Shown one piece after another: positions 1-7,327 of a stretch of DNA of 64,000 nt. The notes beneath the pieces are model-generated. The model was not told the origin of the DNA. It ran no database searches and was given only the letters and a program-made list of their open reading frames with translations. Origin of the DNA: Burkholderia sp. SRS-46 (lineage in GTDB: Bacteria > Pseudomonadota > Gammaproteobacteria > Burkholderiales > Burkholderiaceae); assembly GCF_004343775.1 (NCBI RefSeq), contig NZ_PTXL01000006.1, positions 372,001-436,000 of the forward strand. Reading direction: 5' to 3'. How positions within the stretch are numbered: position 1 is the first letter of the stretch; each line of letters opens with the position of its first letter. A program made the translations under genes and the position numbers.

Positions 1-296
1 CGACCTGCCACGGCGATAGCGGCCAGGGCAAGGCGCCAGCCTATCCACCGCTCGCGCAGAACCACTCGATCATGATGGAATCGGCCGTGAACCCGATCCG
101 CATGGTGCTGAACGGTGGCTATCCGCCGAGCTCGTTCAAGAATCCGCGTCCGTACGGGATGCCGCCGTTCGCACAGTCGCTGTCGAACCAGGAAGTTGCG
201 GCAGTCGTCTCGTACATCCGGACGTCGTGGGGCAACAACGGTTCGCCGATCTCGCCGCAACAGGTGAGCGACCTGCGTTCCGCACCGCTCGACTAA
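1..296 (+). CDS. c-type cytochrome, C-terminal part (5' end outside window)
   Basis: The frame is open from the left edge (first full codon at base 3) to TAA at 294-296. The first visible residues are T-C-H-G, the end of a CxxCH haem c attachment site, so about 97 residues of a class I cytochrome c domain are seen. A Met in the G-M-P-P-F stretch (about 40 residues before the stop) is the likely sixth haem ligand, and the helix S-N-Q-E-V-A-A-V-V-S-Y-I is the usual C-terminal helix. The function is periplasmic electron transfer. By family, such ends are common in the multi-haem subunit of membrane-bound sugar or alcohol dehydrogenases, but the partner genes lie outside the window, so the complex is unknown. 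Confidence 0.8.
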   Translation, partial: TCHGDSGQGKAPAYPPLAQNHSIMMESAVNPIRMVLNGGYPPSSFKNPRPYGMPPFAQSLSNQEVAAVVSYIRTSWGNNGSPISPQQVSDLRSAPLD

Positions 297-315
297 ACGA
301 CGCGTAACGCAAACG

Positions 316-359
316 GGGCGCGGCTGCGGGAAACCGCGGCCGCGCCCTTTTGTCTTTTT
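316..359 (+). terminator. Rho-independent terminator after the cytochrome gene
   Basis: A 14-bp GC-rich stem (left arm 316-329, right arm 334-347, one G-U pair) with a GAAA tetraloop is followed by a T-rich tract at 348-359. It starts 20 bases after the cytochrome stop codon. Confidence 0.85.
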
Positions 360-423
360 GCGACGCCGTCCCCGCGCAGGCCGCGCGAGGCGTCGCCGAC
401 CATAACACCCAAGAGCCGAATCT

Positions 424-1896
424 ATGTCTTTCGAATCCCTCGGCCTCGCCGAACCGCTCGTCAAGGCGGTCAATGAGCTGGGCTATACATCGCCCACCCC
501 GATCCAGTCGCAGGCGATCCCCGCCGTGCTCGGCGGCGGCGACCTGCTCGCCGGCGCGCAAACCGGCACCGGCAAGACCGCCGGCTTCACGCTGCCGATC
601 CTGCAGCGCCTGCACACCTTCTACGCGGAACACCACAACGCGAAGCGCGCGGTGCGCGCGCTGATCCTCACGCCGACGCGCGAACTCGCCGCCCAGGTCG
701 AGGAGAGCGTGCGTGCGTACAGCAAGTACCTGAAGCTGCGCTCGACCGTGATGTTCGGCGGCGTCAGCATCAATCCGCAGATCGATGCGCTCCGGCGCGG
801 CGTCGACATCGTCGTCGCGACGCCCGGGCGCCTGCTCGACCACATGCAGCAGAAGACGATCGACCTGTCGCAGCTCGACATCCTCGTGCTCGACGAGGCC
901 GACCGGATGCTCGACATGGGCTTCATCCACGACATCAAGCGCGTGCTCGCGAAGCTGCCGCCGCGCCGCCAGAACCTGCTGTTCTCCGCGACCTTCTCCG
1001 ACGAGATCAAGGCGCTCGCCGACAACCTGCTCGATTCGCCGGCGCTGATCGAAGTCGCGCGCCGCAACACGACCGCCGAGTCGGTCGCGCAGAAGATCCA
1101 CCCGGTCGACCGCGACCGCAAGCGCGAGCTGCTCACCCACCTGATCCGCCAGCACAACTGGTTCCAGGTGCTGGTCTTCACGCGCACCAAGCACGGCGCG
1201 AACCGGCTCGCGGAGCAGTTGACCAAGGACGGCATCAGCGCGATGGCGATCCACGGCAACAAGAGCCAGTCGGCGCGCACGCGCGCGCTGGCGGAGTTCA
1301 AGAACAGCACGCTGCAGGTGCTGGTCGCGACCGACATCGCCGCGCGCGGCATCGACATCGACCAGCTGCCGCACGTGGTCAACTTCGACCTGCCGAACGT
1401 GCCGGAAGACTACGTGCACCGGATCGGCCGCACCGGCCGCGCGGGCGCGACCGGCGAAGCGGTGTCGCTGGTGTGCGTGGACGAGAAGCAGCTGCTGCGC
1501 GACATCGAGCGGCTGATCAAGCGCGAGATTCCGCAGGAAGTGATCGCGGGCTTCGAACCCGATCCGAACGCGAAGCCGGAGCCGATCCAGCAGCGCCGCG
1601 GCCAGCAGCCGCGCGCCGGTGGTGGCGGTGGCGGTGGTGGCGGCAATCGCGCGCCGCGCGGCGGCGCGTCAGGCCAGCCGGCCGCGAAGCGCGACGGCGC
1701 CGCGCAACCGAAGGCGGCCACGGCGAAGGCCGCGAAGCCGCGCACCTCGGGCAATGCGGGCAGCGGCGGCAACAGCGGGCGCCCGGGCAGCGGCGGCGGC
1801 GGCGGCGGCGGCGGCAATGCGGCCCGCCCCGCCAGCGGCAACGCCGCGCACGCGAACCGCAACCGTTCGTCGCGCAGCGGCCAGCGCGGTCACTGA
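424..1896 (+). CDS. rhlE: DEAD-box ATP-dependent RNA helicase RhlE
   Basis: A 490-residue cytoplasmic RNA helicase that unwinds short RNA duplexes in rRNA maturation and RNA decay. The motifs occur in order: Q-motif Y-T-S-P-T-P-I-Q near residues 21-28, Walker A A-Q-T-G-T-G-K-T at 45-52, P-T-R-E-L-A, T-P-G-R-L-L-D, D-E-A-D at 157-160, S-A-T at 188-190, and H-R-I-G-R-T-G-R near 330. After about residue 385 the protein becomes a low-complexity Gly/Arg/Ala/Ser tail with two poly-Gly runs, the type of basic disordered tail RhlE proteins use for RNA binding. The stop codon overlaps the convergent neighbour by 7 bases. Family assignment is firm; RhlE versus close DEAD-box relatives is by similarity. 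Confidence 0.93.
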   Translation: MSFESLGLAEPLVKAVNELGYTSPTPIQSQAIPAVLGGGDLLAGAQTGTGKTAGFTLPILQRLHTFYAEHHNAKRAVRALILTPTRELAAQVEESVRAYSKYLKLRSTVMFGGVSINPQIDALRRGVDIVVATPGRLLDHMQQKTIDLSQLDILVLDEADRMLDMGFIHDIKRVLAKLPPRRQNLLFSATFSDEIKALADNLLDSPALIEVARRNTTAESVAQKIHPVDRDRKRELLTHLIRQHNWFQVLVFTRTKHGANRLAEQLTKDGISAMAIHGNKSQSARTRALAEFKNSTLQVLVATDIAARGIDIDQLPHVVNFDLPNVPEDYVHRIGRTGRAGATGEAVSLVCVDEKQLLRDIERLIKREIPQEVIAGFEPDPNAKPEPIQQRRGQQPRAGGGGGGGGGNRAPRGGASGQPAAKRDGAAQPKAATAKAAKPRTSGNAGSGGNSGRPGSGGGGGGGGNAARPASGNAAHANRNRSSRSGQRGH

Positions 1897-2396
1897 AGCC
1901 GCGCGGCTGCGTGCCGCAGGTGCTCGACCTGGCGTCGCCAGCGCTCGAGCACCGCGGTGCGCGCCCCTTCCAGCGCGAACGTGACGCCCGTCGCGAGACG
2001 CGCGTAGCCGACCCGCTGCGCATCGCCGTGCGCGATCGTCGCAGCGAATCCGGCCAGCCCGCCGAACTCGCCTTCGAGCGGCTCGATCTTCAATTGCGCC
2101 TGCAGGAACGCGCCGTCGTCGACCAGCGTCAACGCGGCCGTGCGACGCTGCGCGAGCGCGCGCGCCGCACGTGACTGCGGCCACAGCGCGAGCAGCAGCG
2201 TGCGCGCATCGCGCGCATAGATTTCACCGACGCTGAGCAGCGTAGTGCGCAGCTGGCCGTCGTCGGTCGCGACGATCAGCGACGCTGCGACATCGGCCTT
2301 GCGCTCGAGCGAGGCGCCGTCGAACAGCGACACGACGGACGGCGGCCACGCGTCGAACGTCCATTGCTCGAGCGCGTGGCGATGCGAATCGGTCAT
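1890..2396 (-). CDS. Hypothetical protein, 168 aa
   Basis: A 168-residue soluble protein with no signal peptide or membrane segment. I do not recognise the family. It is rich in Ala, Leu and Arg; several stretches read like alternating beta strands (for example A-A-L-T-L-V-D-D-G-A-F and A-D-V-A-A-S-L-I-V-A). That could fit a split-barrel or general stress FMN-binding fold, but I see no diagnostic residue. It converges on rhlE, overlapping its last 7 bases. The ATG at 2396 is the first in frame. The coding call rests on an open frame with normal composition and tight packing, so it is probably real but without a function. Confidence 0.6.
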   Translation of the reverse strand: MTDSHRHALEQWTFDAWPPSVVSLFDGASLERKADVAASLIVATDDGQLRTTLLSVGEIYARDARTLLLALWPQSRAARALAQRRTAALTLVDDGAFLQAQLKIEPLEGEFGGLAGFAATIAHGDAQRVGYARLATGVTFALEGARTAVLERWRRQVEHLRHAAARLQ

Positions 2397-2465
2397 GGTG
2401 GGTGGGCCTCGTCGAATGGCGGATGATGGCGCAGCATACCCGCGACCGGCCTGCCCGCGGCGCGA

Positions 2466-3293
2466 TCAGCGGAAGAACACGTGCTGCGTGAGCTTCGTGA
2501 GCGGATAGTGGATGCCCGGCTGGATCTTAGCGGGCAGGTCGAGCGGCTTGAGCAGCATCTTCACGCACATGTCGGCCGACAGGTTGCGCCGCACGAGCGC
2601 ACTGATGCGCGCGACCCGCGCGCGGCTGTATTCGCTGTCGCCGACGCGATCCGGATAGCGGATCGCGAACACGTGGCGCAGCGCGATCTCCGAATCCTCG
2701 TTCTTGATTTCCAGCACGCGGCGCGTCAGCGCGCCGAGCACGGCGAGCCGGCCGTTGCCTTCGAGCCGGTTGTACTTCTTGAAATACTTGAAGAAGTGCT
2801 TGTAGTGGCGCACTTCGTCCGTGCGGATGTTGTCGGTGATTTCCTTCAGCACGGGCTCGTCCGAGCACTCGTTGATCGCGCGATAGAGCGTGGCCGTGCC
2901 CGTCTCGACGACGCAGCGCGCGACCATCTCGAGCGCGCGGGTCTTCTCGAATGCCTCGAGCGAGCAGGTCTTCGAATACTCGTCGAAGAAGTTCCTGAAC
3001 GCGGTATCCCAGTCGAACTCCGGCCACACGTGCGCGATGTACGCCTTCAGCGCGCGGCCGTGCTGCAATTCTTCGTGCTCCCATGCATTGTTGAGCCACG
3101 CGGACACTTCCGGATCGTCGTTGAAGAACTCGCTCAGGTTGCTCGTGTAGAGATCCGAACCGCTCTCGATGAACGACGCCGCGCACAGCAGCAGCAGCAA
3201 ATCCTCGTTCGCCGCGGCACGCTGACGATCGATCCGGTTCAGGTCGATGTCCTCGATTCGCCACGGCATGACATGCGTCGTTTCAGTCTGCAT
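2466..3293 (-). CDS. Ferritin-like di-iron protein
   Basis: A 275-residue protein, mostly helical. It carries the spaced acidic/His residues of ferritin-like carboxylate-bridged di-iron proteins: E-H-E-E-L-Q-H-G near residue 73, an E in V-V-E-T-G-T, and D-E-V-R-H-Y-K-H-F near 160. The second E-x-x-H-type pair makes metal binding likely. The reaction is unknown; relatives include rubrerythrin-like and oxygenase-like proteins. I start at ATG 3293 (M-Q-T-E-T-T) rather than the upstream in-frame start at 3338, because the extra 15 residues look like translated leader and a GGGAG sits upstream of 3293. It is transcribed alone; a TATAAC at 3383-3388 (minus strand) is a possible -10. Confidence 0.75.
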   Translation of the reverse strand: MQTETTHVMPWRIEDIDLNRIDRQRAAANEDLLLLLCAASFIESGSDLYTSNLSEFFNDDPEVSAWLNNAWEHEELQHGRALKAYIAHVWPEFDWDTAFRNFFDEYSKTCSLEAFEKTRALEMVARCVVETGTATLYRAINECSDEPVLKEITDNIRTDEVRHYKHFFKYFKKYNRLEGNGRLAVLGALTRRVLEIKNEDSEIALRHVFAIRYPDRVGDSEYSRARVARISALVRRNLSADMCVKMLLKPLDLPAKIQPGIHYPLTKLTQHVFFR

Positions 3294-3594
3294 GGTGTTG
3301 CGCTCCCAGTCGCCCCATCCGGCAACCGTCCCGCGCACGCAGCGCGGGCGCCGGCCATCTCGAATGCGGCGTGATGCTTGACGTTATAGGAATGGGTCCG
3401 GCCGAACCATGCTGGCATCTTAGCCGGACTTTGATGATCGTGCTTCAGAGCACTGACCACGCCCGGCCGGCGCAGTTCCGCGCCATGCGTTGCCGTTCAT
3501 TGCGGTTCGTTAGACAAGTCCTTCGATACGTCGCGCGCAAACGAAACGGGCGGCCGTTTGGCCGCCCGTCGGGCATGCAGGTGAAAGCGAACCG
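3294..3594. other. Intergenic region, ferritin-like gene leader and ggt terminator
   Basis: 301 bases without a convincing gene. The left part is the leader of the ferritin-like gene; the right part holds the hairpin terminator of the gamma-glutamyltransferase gene (3536-3569). Short frames here have no ribosome-binding site or recognisable product. Confidence 0.6.
3536..3569 (-). terminator. Terminator of the gamma-glutamyltransferase gene
   Basis: Perfect 10-bp stem (arms 3546-3555 and 3560-3569) with a 4-base loop. On the minus strand it is followed by the T-rich stretch TTTCGTTTG, 26 bases past the stop codon. Confidence 0.75.
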
Positions 3595-5235
3595 TCAGAA
3601 ACCGGCCGCCAGCCCGTCGCGCCGGCTGTCGCTCGCGGCCACGTAGCCGCGCTCGGGGTCCTCCCGATCGAGCCGCCAGACGAACTGGCCCGAGCCGAAA
3701 TCCATGTAAGGATCGTCGATCGAGTGGATCGTATGCCCGCGCGCGGCGAGCGCGTCGACCGTGGCGCGATCCATGGTCGACTCGACGTCGAGCGTGAAGT
3801 CGCGGTTGACCTTCCAGCGCGGCGCGTCGCACGCGGCCTGCGGCTGCTGGCCGTAGCCGAGCATCCGCACGATGGTCTGCAGGTGTCCTTGCGGCTGCAT
3901 GTCGCCGCCCATCACGCCGAAGCTCATCACCCCGTGGGTGCGCCCGTTGACCTGCTCGGTCACGAACGCCGGAATGATCGTGTGGAACGGCCGCTTGCCG
4001 CCCGCGACGACGTTCGGCGACGCGGGATCCATCGAGAAGCCGTGGCCGCGGTTCTGCAGCGCGATCCCCGCGCCGGGCACGACGAGACCCGAGCCGAAGC
4101 CCATGTAGTTGGACTGAATGAAGCTCACCATCATGCCGCGCTCGTCGGCCGCCGACAGATAGATCGTGCCGCCCGACGGCGGCCGGCCATGATCGAAGTG
4201 CGTCGCGCGCGCCGGGTCGATCCGCTTCGCCCGTTCCGCGAGGTACGCGTCGTCGAGCATCTGCGCGGGCGTGACTTCCATCGCGCGCGGGTCGGCGACA
4301 TAGCGGTAGACGTCCGCGAACGCGAGCTTCATCGCCTCGATCTGCAGGTGCTGCGACTCCGGCGAATCGACCGGCCAGTCCGCCGCGCCCGCATGCTCGG
4401 CGATGCCGAGCGCGATCAGCGCGGCGATACCCTGCCCGTTCGGCGGGATCTCGTGGATCGTGTAGCCGCGATAGCGCTTGCCGATCGGCTCGACCCATTC
4501 CGGGCGATACGCGCGCAGGTCGGCTTCGGTCAGCGCGCCGCCGCCGTCGCGCGCGAATGCCGCGATGCGCTCGGCGAGCGCGCCTTCATAGAACGCGCGC
4601 GCGCCGTCCTTCGCGAGCGTGCGCAGCGTCTGCGCGTGACCGGGCAGGCGCACGCGCTCGCCCACTTCGGGGGCGCGGCCGCGCGGCATGAAGGTGTCGG
4701 CGAAGCCCGGCAGCGCGCGCAGCTCGGGCACGGCGGCCGCCCATTTGCGCGCGACGACCGGCGGCACCGCATAGCCGCGCTCGGCGATCTCGATCGCCGG
4801 CTCGAGCAAGTCGGCGAACGGCAGCGAGCCGAACTTCGCATGCAGCGCCTCCCAGCCCGCGACCACGCCCGGCACCGTGACCGTGTCCCAGCCGCGCGTC
4901 GGCTTGCGCGCGATGCCTCGCGCGTCCTCGCCGTGGCGCCGACGGAAATAATCGACGCTCCATGCGGCCGGCGCGACGCCCGACGCATTCAGCCCGTGCA
5001 GCGTGCCGCCGTCCCACACGAGCGCGAACGCGTCGCCGCCCAGCCCGCACGACACCGGCTCGACCACCGTGATCGCCGCGGCGGCCGCGAGCGCCGCGTC
5101 GACCGCGTTGCCGCCCTTCCACAGCATCCGCAGGCCCGCCTGCGCGGCGAGCGGATGCGACGTCGAGACGACGTTGCGCGCGAACACCGGGATGCGCGTC
5201 GTCGGATACGGGTTGTGCCAGTTGAAGCCAGTCAT
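3595..5235 (-). CDS. ggt: Gamma-glutamyltransferase family protein (cytoplasmic YwrD-like)
   Basis: A 546-residue N-terminal-nucleophile hydrolase that would cleave itself and hydrolyse or transfer gamma-glutamyl groups (glutathione or related amides). The self-processing Thr is the T of P-P-S-G-G-T-I-Y-L-S near residue 357; just after it come the conserved Q-S-N-Y-M-G-F-G-S-G and further on the G-V-M-G-G-D-M-Q-P-Q-G substrate-side motif. There is no signal peptide, unlike the periplasmic E. coli enzyme, so a cytoplasmic role is inferred. Start: ATG 5235, preceded by GAGGTGG at good spacing; a GTG three codons upstream (5244) overlaps that site and is less likely. The true substrate is unknown. 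Confidence 0.85.
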   Translation of the reverse strand: MTGFNWHNPYPTTRIPVFARNVVSTSHPLAAQAGLRMLWKGGNAVDAALAAAAAITVVEPVSCGLGGDAFALVWDGGTLHGLNASGVAPAAWSVDYFRRRHGEDARGIARKPTRGWDTVTVPGVVAGWEALHAKFGSLPFADLLEPAIEIAERGYAVPPVVARKWAAAVPELRALPGFADTFMPRGRAPEVGERVRLPGHAQTLRTLAKDGARAFYEGALAERIAAFARDGGGALTEADLRAYRPEWVEPIGKRYRGYTIHEIPPNGQGIAALIALGIAEHAGAADWPVDSPESQHLQIEAMKLAFADVYRYVADPRAMEVTPAQMLDDAYLAERAKRIDPARATHFDHGRPPSGGTIYLSAADERGMMVSFIQSNYMGFGSGLVVPGAGIALQNRGHGFSMDPASPNVVAGGKRPFHTIIPAFVTEQVNGRTHGVMSFGVMGGDMQPQGHLQTIVRMLGYGQQPQAACDAPRWKVNRDFTLDVESTMDRATVDALAARGHTIHSIDDPYMDFGSGQFVWRLDREDPERGYVAASDSRRDGLAAGF

Positions 5236-5320
5236 CGGTTCCACCTCGTCGGAAGCTGTAGGGGCGCGGGCGAGCGCGCGGGCAATCCGCCATTGCAGCG
5301 CGATCGGCGCGGTCCGGCAA

Positions 5321-5339
5321 ATTCATTTATTACATGAAT
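5321..5339. promoter_or_regulatory. Inverted repeat in the ggt/glpR divergent region
   Basis: ATTCAT, 7-base spacer, ATGAAT: a perfect 6-bp inverted repeat in an AT-rich pocket of a GC-rich intergenic region, about 86 bases upstream of the ggt ATG and 112 upstream of the glpR ATG. The arrangement is that of a dimeric regulator site; which protein binds is not visible. Confidence 0.35.
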
Positions 5340-5410
5340 CCATGCATGCCGCACATGAATGGCCGGCGATGCCGCGGCCGGCGGCGTCCGGCGCGTCGGC
5401 CGAACGCCCT

Positions 5411-5416
5411 TACAAT
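5411..5416 (+). promoter_or_regulatory. Possible -10 element of glpR
   Basis: TACAAT 34 bases upstream of the glpR ATG resembles a sigma-70 -10 box. No convincing -35 box stands 16-18 bases upstream. Confidence 0.35.
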
Positions 5417-5450
5417 ACCTGCTCCGTCTTCACGACTTCGCCACCGAGCC

Positions 5451-6230
5451 ATGACCCGAGACCCCCGCCTCACCCTCAACGCGCGCCAGCAGGAATTGCT
5501 CGAATGGGTGCAGCGCGACGGCTTCGTGACCGTCGACGATCTCGCCGCGCATTTCGCGGTGACGCCGCAGACGATCCGCCGCGACGTCAACTGGCTCGCC
5601 GACCTGAACCTGCTGCGCCGCTACCACGGCGGCGCAAGCCTGCCGACCAGCTCGGAGAACGTGTCGTACACCGCGCGCCAGCGCATGTTCCACGACGAGA
5701 AGCGGCGCATCGCGGCGCTCGCCGCGTCGCACATCCCCGACCAGGCGTCGCTGTTCATCAACCTCGGCACGACGACCGAGGAGGTCGCCCGCGCGCTGAA
5801 CCGCCATCACGGGCTGCACGTGATCACCAACAACCTGAACGTCGCGTCGATGATGAGCGGCTACCCCGATTGCGAAGTGCTGATCACGGGCGGCATCGTG
5901 CGGCCGTGGGACAAGGGGATCGTCGGCGAGCTCGCGATCGACTTCATCCGCCAGTTCAAGGTCGACTACGCGATCATCGGCACGTCGGCGATCGAAGCCG
6001 ACGGCACGCTGCGCGACTTCGACACCCGCGAGGTGCGGGTCGCCGAGGCGATCATGCAGCATGCGCGCACCGTCTACCTCGTCGCCGACCACTCGAAGGT
6101 CGGCCGGCCGGCGCTCGTGCGCCAGGGCCACCTGAGCCAGGTGCACGCGCTGTTCACCGACAAGCCGCTGCCGCCGGAGATGGCGGAGGCGGTCGCCACC
6201 GCCGGCACCCAGGTGTACGTCGCCGAATGA
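5451..6230 (+). CDS. glpR: DeoR-family glycerol-3-phosphate regulon repressor GlpR
   Basis: A 259-residue transcription factor. The N-terminal DeoR winged helix contains the recognition stretch D-L-A-A-H-F-A-V-T-P-Q-T-I-R-R-D (about 24-39). A DeoR sensor domain follows, with I-N-L-G-T-T-T-E-E (about 102-110), the usual phosphosugar pocket, and D-x-S-K near 223. In characterised relatives it represses glp genes until glycerol-3-phosphate binds. glpDKF begins 1.1 kb downstream on the same strand, with two unrelated small genes between, which supports the assignment. I use ATG 5451 (M-T-R-D-P-R), since the longer open frame from 5334 would add 39 Arg/Pro-rich residues not seen in the family. Confidence 0.88.
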   Translation: MTRDPRLTLNARQQELLEWVQRDGFVTVDDLAAHFAVTPQTIRRDVNWLADLNLLRRYHGGASLPTSSENVSYTARQRMFHDEKRRIAALAASHIPDQASLFINLGTTTEEVARALNRHHGLHVITNNLNVASMMSGYPDCEVLITGGIVRPWDKGIVGELAIDFIRQFKVDYAIIGTSAIEADGTLRDFDTREVRVAEAIMQHARTVYLVADHSKVGRPALVRQGHLSQVHALFTDKPLPPEMAEAVATAGTQVYVAE

Positions 6231-6536
6231 CGCCGGCGATGCTGCGCCGCACCCAAAACTTCAAGTGAAATCAAGAAGTTGGCCGCACGGCCGGACCGCT
6301 TCCCGCGCACGCGGCTGTCAAACTGAAAATTAACGGGGCACGATTTGGCGTTGCCCATTCACTCGACTAGACTCCAGTTCCCCGGCCTGTTTGCCCGCCC
6401 CCCGCTCGTGCCCTGGCGCGCGCAGCATATTGGCCGGCGATAGCAGCTTTTCCCCCCAAGCCATACCCCGCTGGGTATCGCGCACCGGCCGCCGGGCCGG
6501 ATGCGCGGGCAGTCTCTGAATGCCATGGAGAGAACG
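6231..6536. other. Intergenic region after glpR
   Basis: 306 bases with no credible gene. A 6-bp inverted repeat (AACTTC 6257-6262, GAAGTT 6275-6280) lies 26 bases after the glpR stop and might end transcription, but no T tract follows. The rest is leader for the small gene at 6537. Confidence 0.5.
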
Positions 6537-6734
6537 ATGCTGAGTCCGCATGAATTCGCCACGCTATTGCTTGTGAAGGACGCTCCCGATCAGGCCAATA
6601 TGGATCGCGATGAGCTCGACGCACTGCTCGAACAGCAACTCGTCCGCCTGGAAGGGCTCGGATCGGGACGCAAATACTGCGTGACCGAGACGGGTGACGC
6701 GGCGCTGCGATCCATCAAGGTCCGCTATTCCTGA
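6537..6734 (+). CDS. Small hypothetical protein, 65 aa
   Basis: A 65-residue acidic protein. I do not recognise a named family. The second half (L-L-E-Q-Q-L-V-R-L-E-G then Y-C-V-T-E-T-G-D-A-A-L) reads like the last helix and wing of a winged-helix domain, where L-V-x-L-x-G... Y-x-x-T-x-x-G is common, so it may be a minimal DNA-binding or helix-turn-helix remnant. Start: ATG 6537 is preceded by GGAGAG with 4-6 bases spacing; the upstream in-frame ATGs at 6501 and 6525 lack such a site, and 6525 overlaps it. Monocistronic by context. Confidence 0.65.
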   Translation: MLSPHEFATLLLVKDAPDQANMDRDELDALLEQQLVRLEGLGSGRKYCVTETGDAALRSIKVRYS

Positions 6735-6799
6735 CCTGACCGCGCGGGCCGGCCCGCCGGCCGCGCTTCTCTCTCCCCGCCTCCCCCGCCCGGCGACGC

Positions 6800-7165
6800 T
6801 CAGCCGCCGCGCAGCGTCGGATCGACCGCCGCGCGCCAGCTGATGGCTTTCGCGCGCGCGTCGTTCAAATACGCGACCCAGCCGGCCCGCGCCGGCGCAT
6901 CCGGCGCCGCGTAACGCACCGCAAGTTCGTTTACGAACGCGCAATAGTTCGCTTCCGACACCCCGCGATACCGTTTCGCGACATACGCGTCGTACAGCGC
7001 CGAATAGACCGGCTGCGCATCCGCGCCCCAGTCCCGCGCGGCGCCGCCGCACGACGTCTGCAGCGTCGCGAACGACGGCGCCCGCCAGTTGCCGTCGAGC
7101 GACGGCGTGCCGGCACAGCCCGCCAGCAGCACGGCGAACGCGCCGGCCCACATCCCAAGTCGCAT
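6800..7165 (-). CDS. Putative small lipoprotein
   Basis: A 121-residue protein with a type II signal peptide: M-R-L-G-M, a hydrophobic core, then the lipobox L-L-A-G-C, giving a mature lipid-anchored Cys near residue 17. The mature part has two further Cys (near 39 and 74) that could form a disulphide and a G-N-W-R segment after the anchor. The function is unknown. It is divergent from glpD, and its 5' end is 162 bases from the glpD start, so its promoter shares the region with the glp operators. Confidence 0.75.
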   Translation of the reverse strand: MRLGMWAGAFAVLLAGCAGTPSLDGNWRAPSFATLQTSCGGAARDWGADAQPVYSALYDAYVAKRYRGVSEANYCAFVNELAVRYAAPDAPARAGWVAYLNDARAKAISWRAAVDPTLRGG

Positions 7166-7249
7166 GTTTCACCTCGAAAAACGGTCGATTCGCCCAGTAT
7201 CGTCCCGGATCGCGGAATGCGCCACCCGCCCCTCTTTATCGAACTTTAC

Positions 7250-7297
7250 TTTTTCGAATTCGTTCGTTAAATTTCGAATCCGAACATTTTGTGTTCG
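7250..7297. promoter_or_regulatory. Probable GlpR operator array upstream of glpD
   Basis: AT-rich stretch with two direct repeats, TTTCGAATTCG (7252-7262) and TTTCGAATCCG (7272-7282), exactly 20 bases (two helical turns) apart, and a 17-bp inverted repeat CGAACA-N5-TGTTCG (7281-7297). The TTCG/CGAA half-sites resemble the known GlpR operator half-site. The placement 30-80 bases before glpD fits repression by the GlpR encoded nearby. Confidence 0.6.
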
Positions 7298-7327
7298 TCA
7301 ATTTCCATCAGACGATAAGGACAGCAG

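Noticed and set aside
1617..1830. Poly-Gly-coding GC repeats inside rhlE as a possible repeat array
   Set aside because: They are codon-level low complexity of the disordered tail, with irregular units; not CRISPR or tandem DNA repeats.
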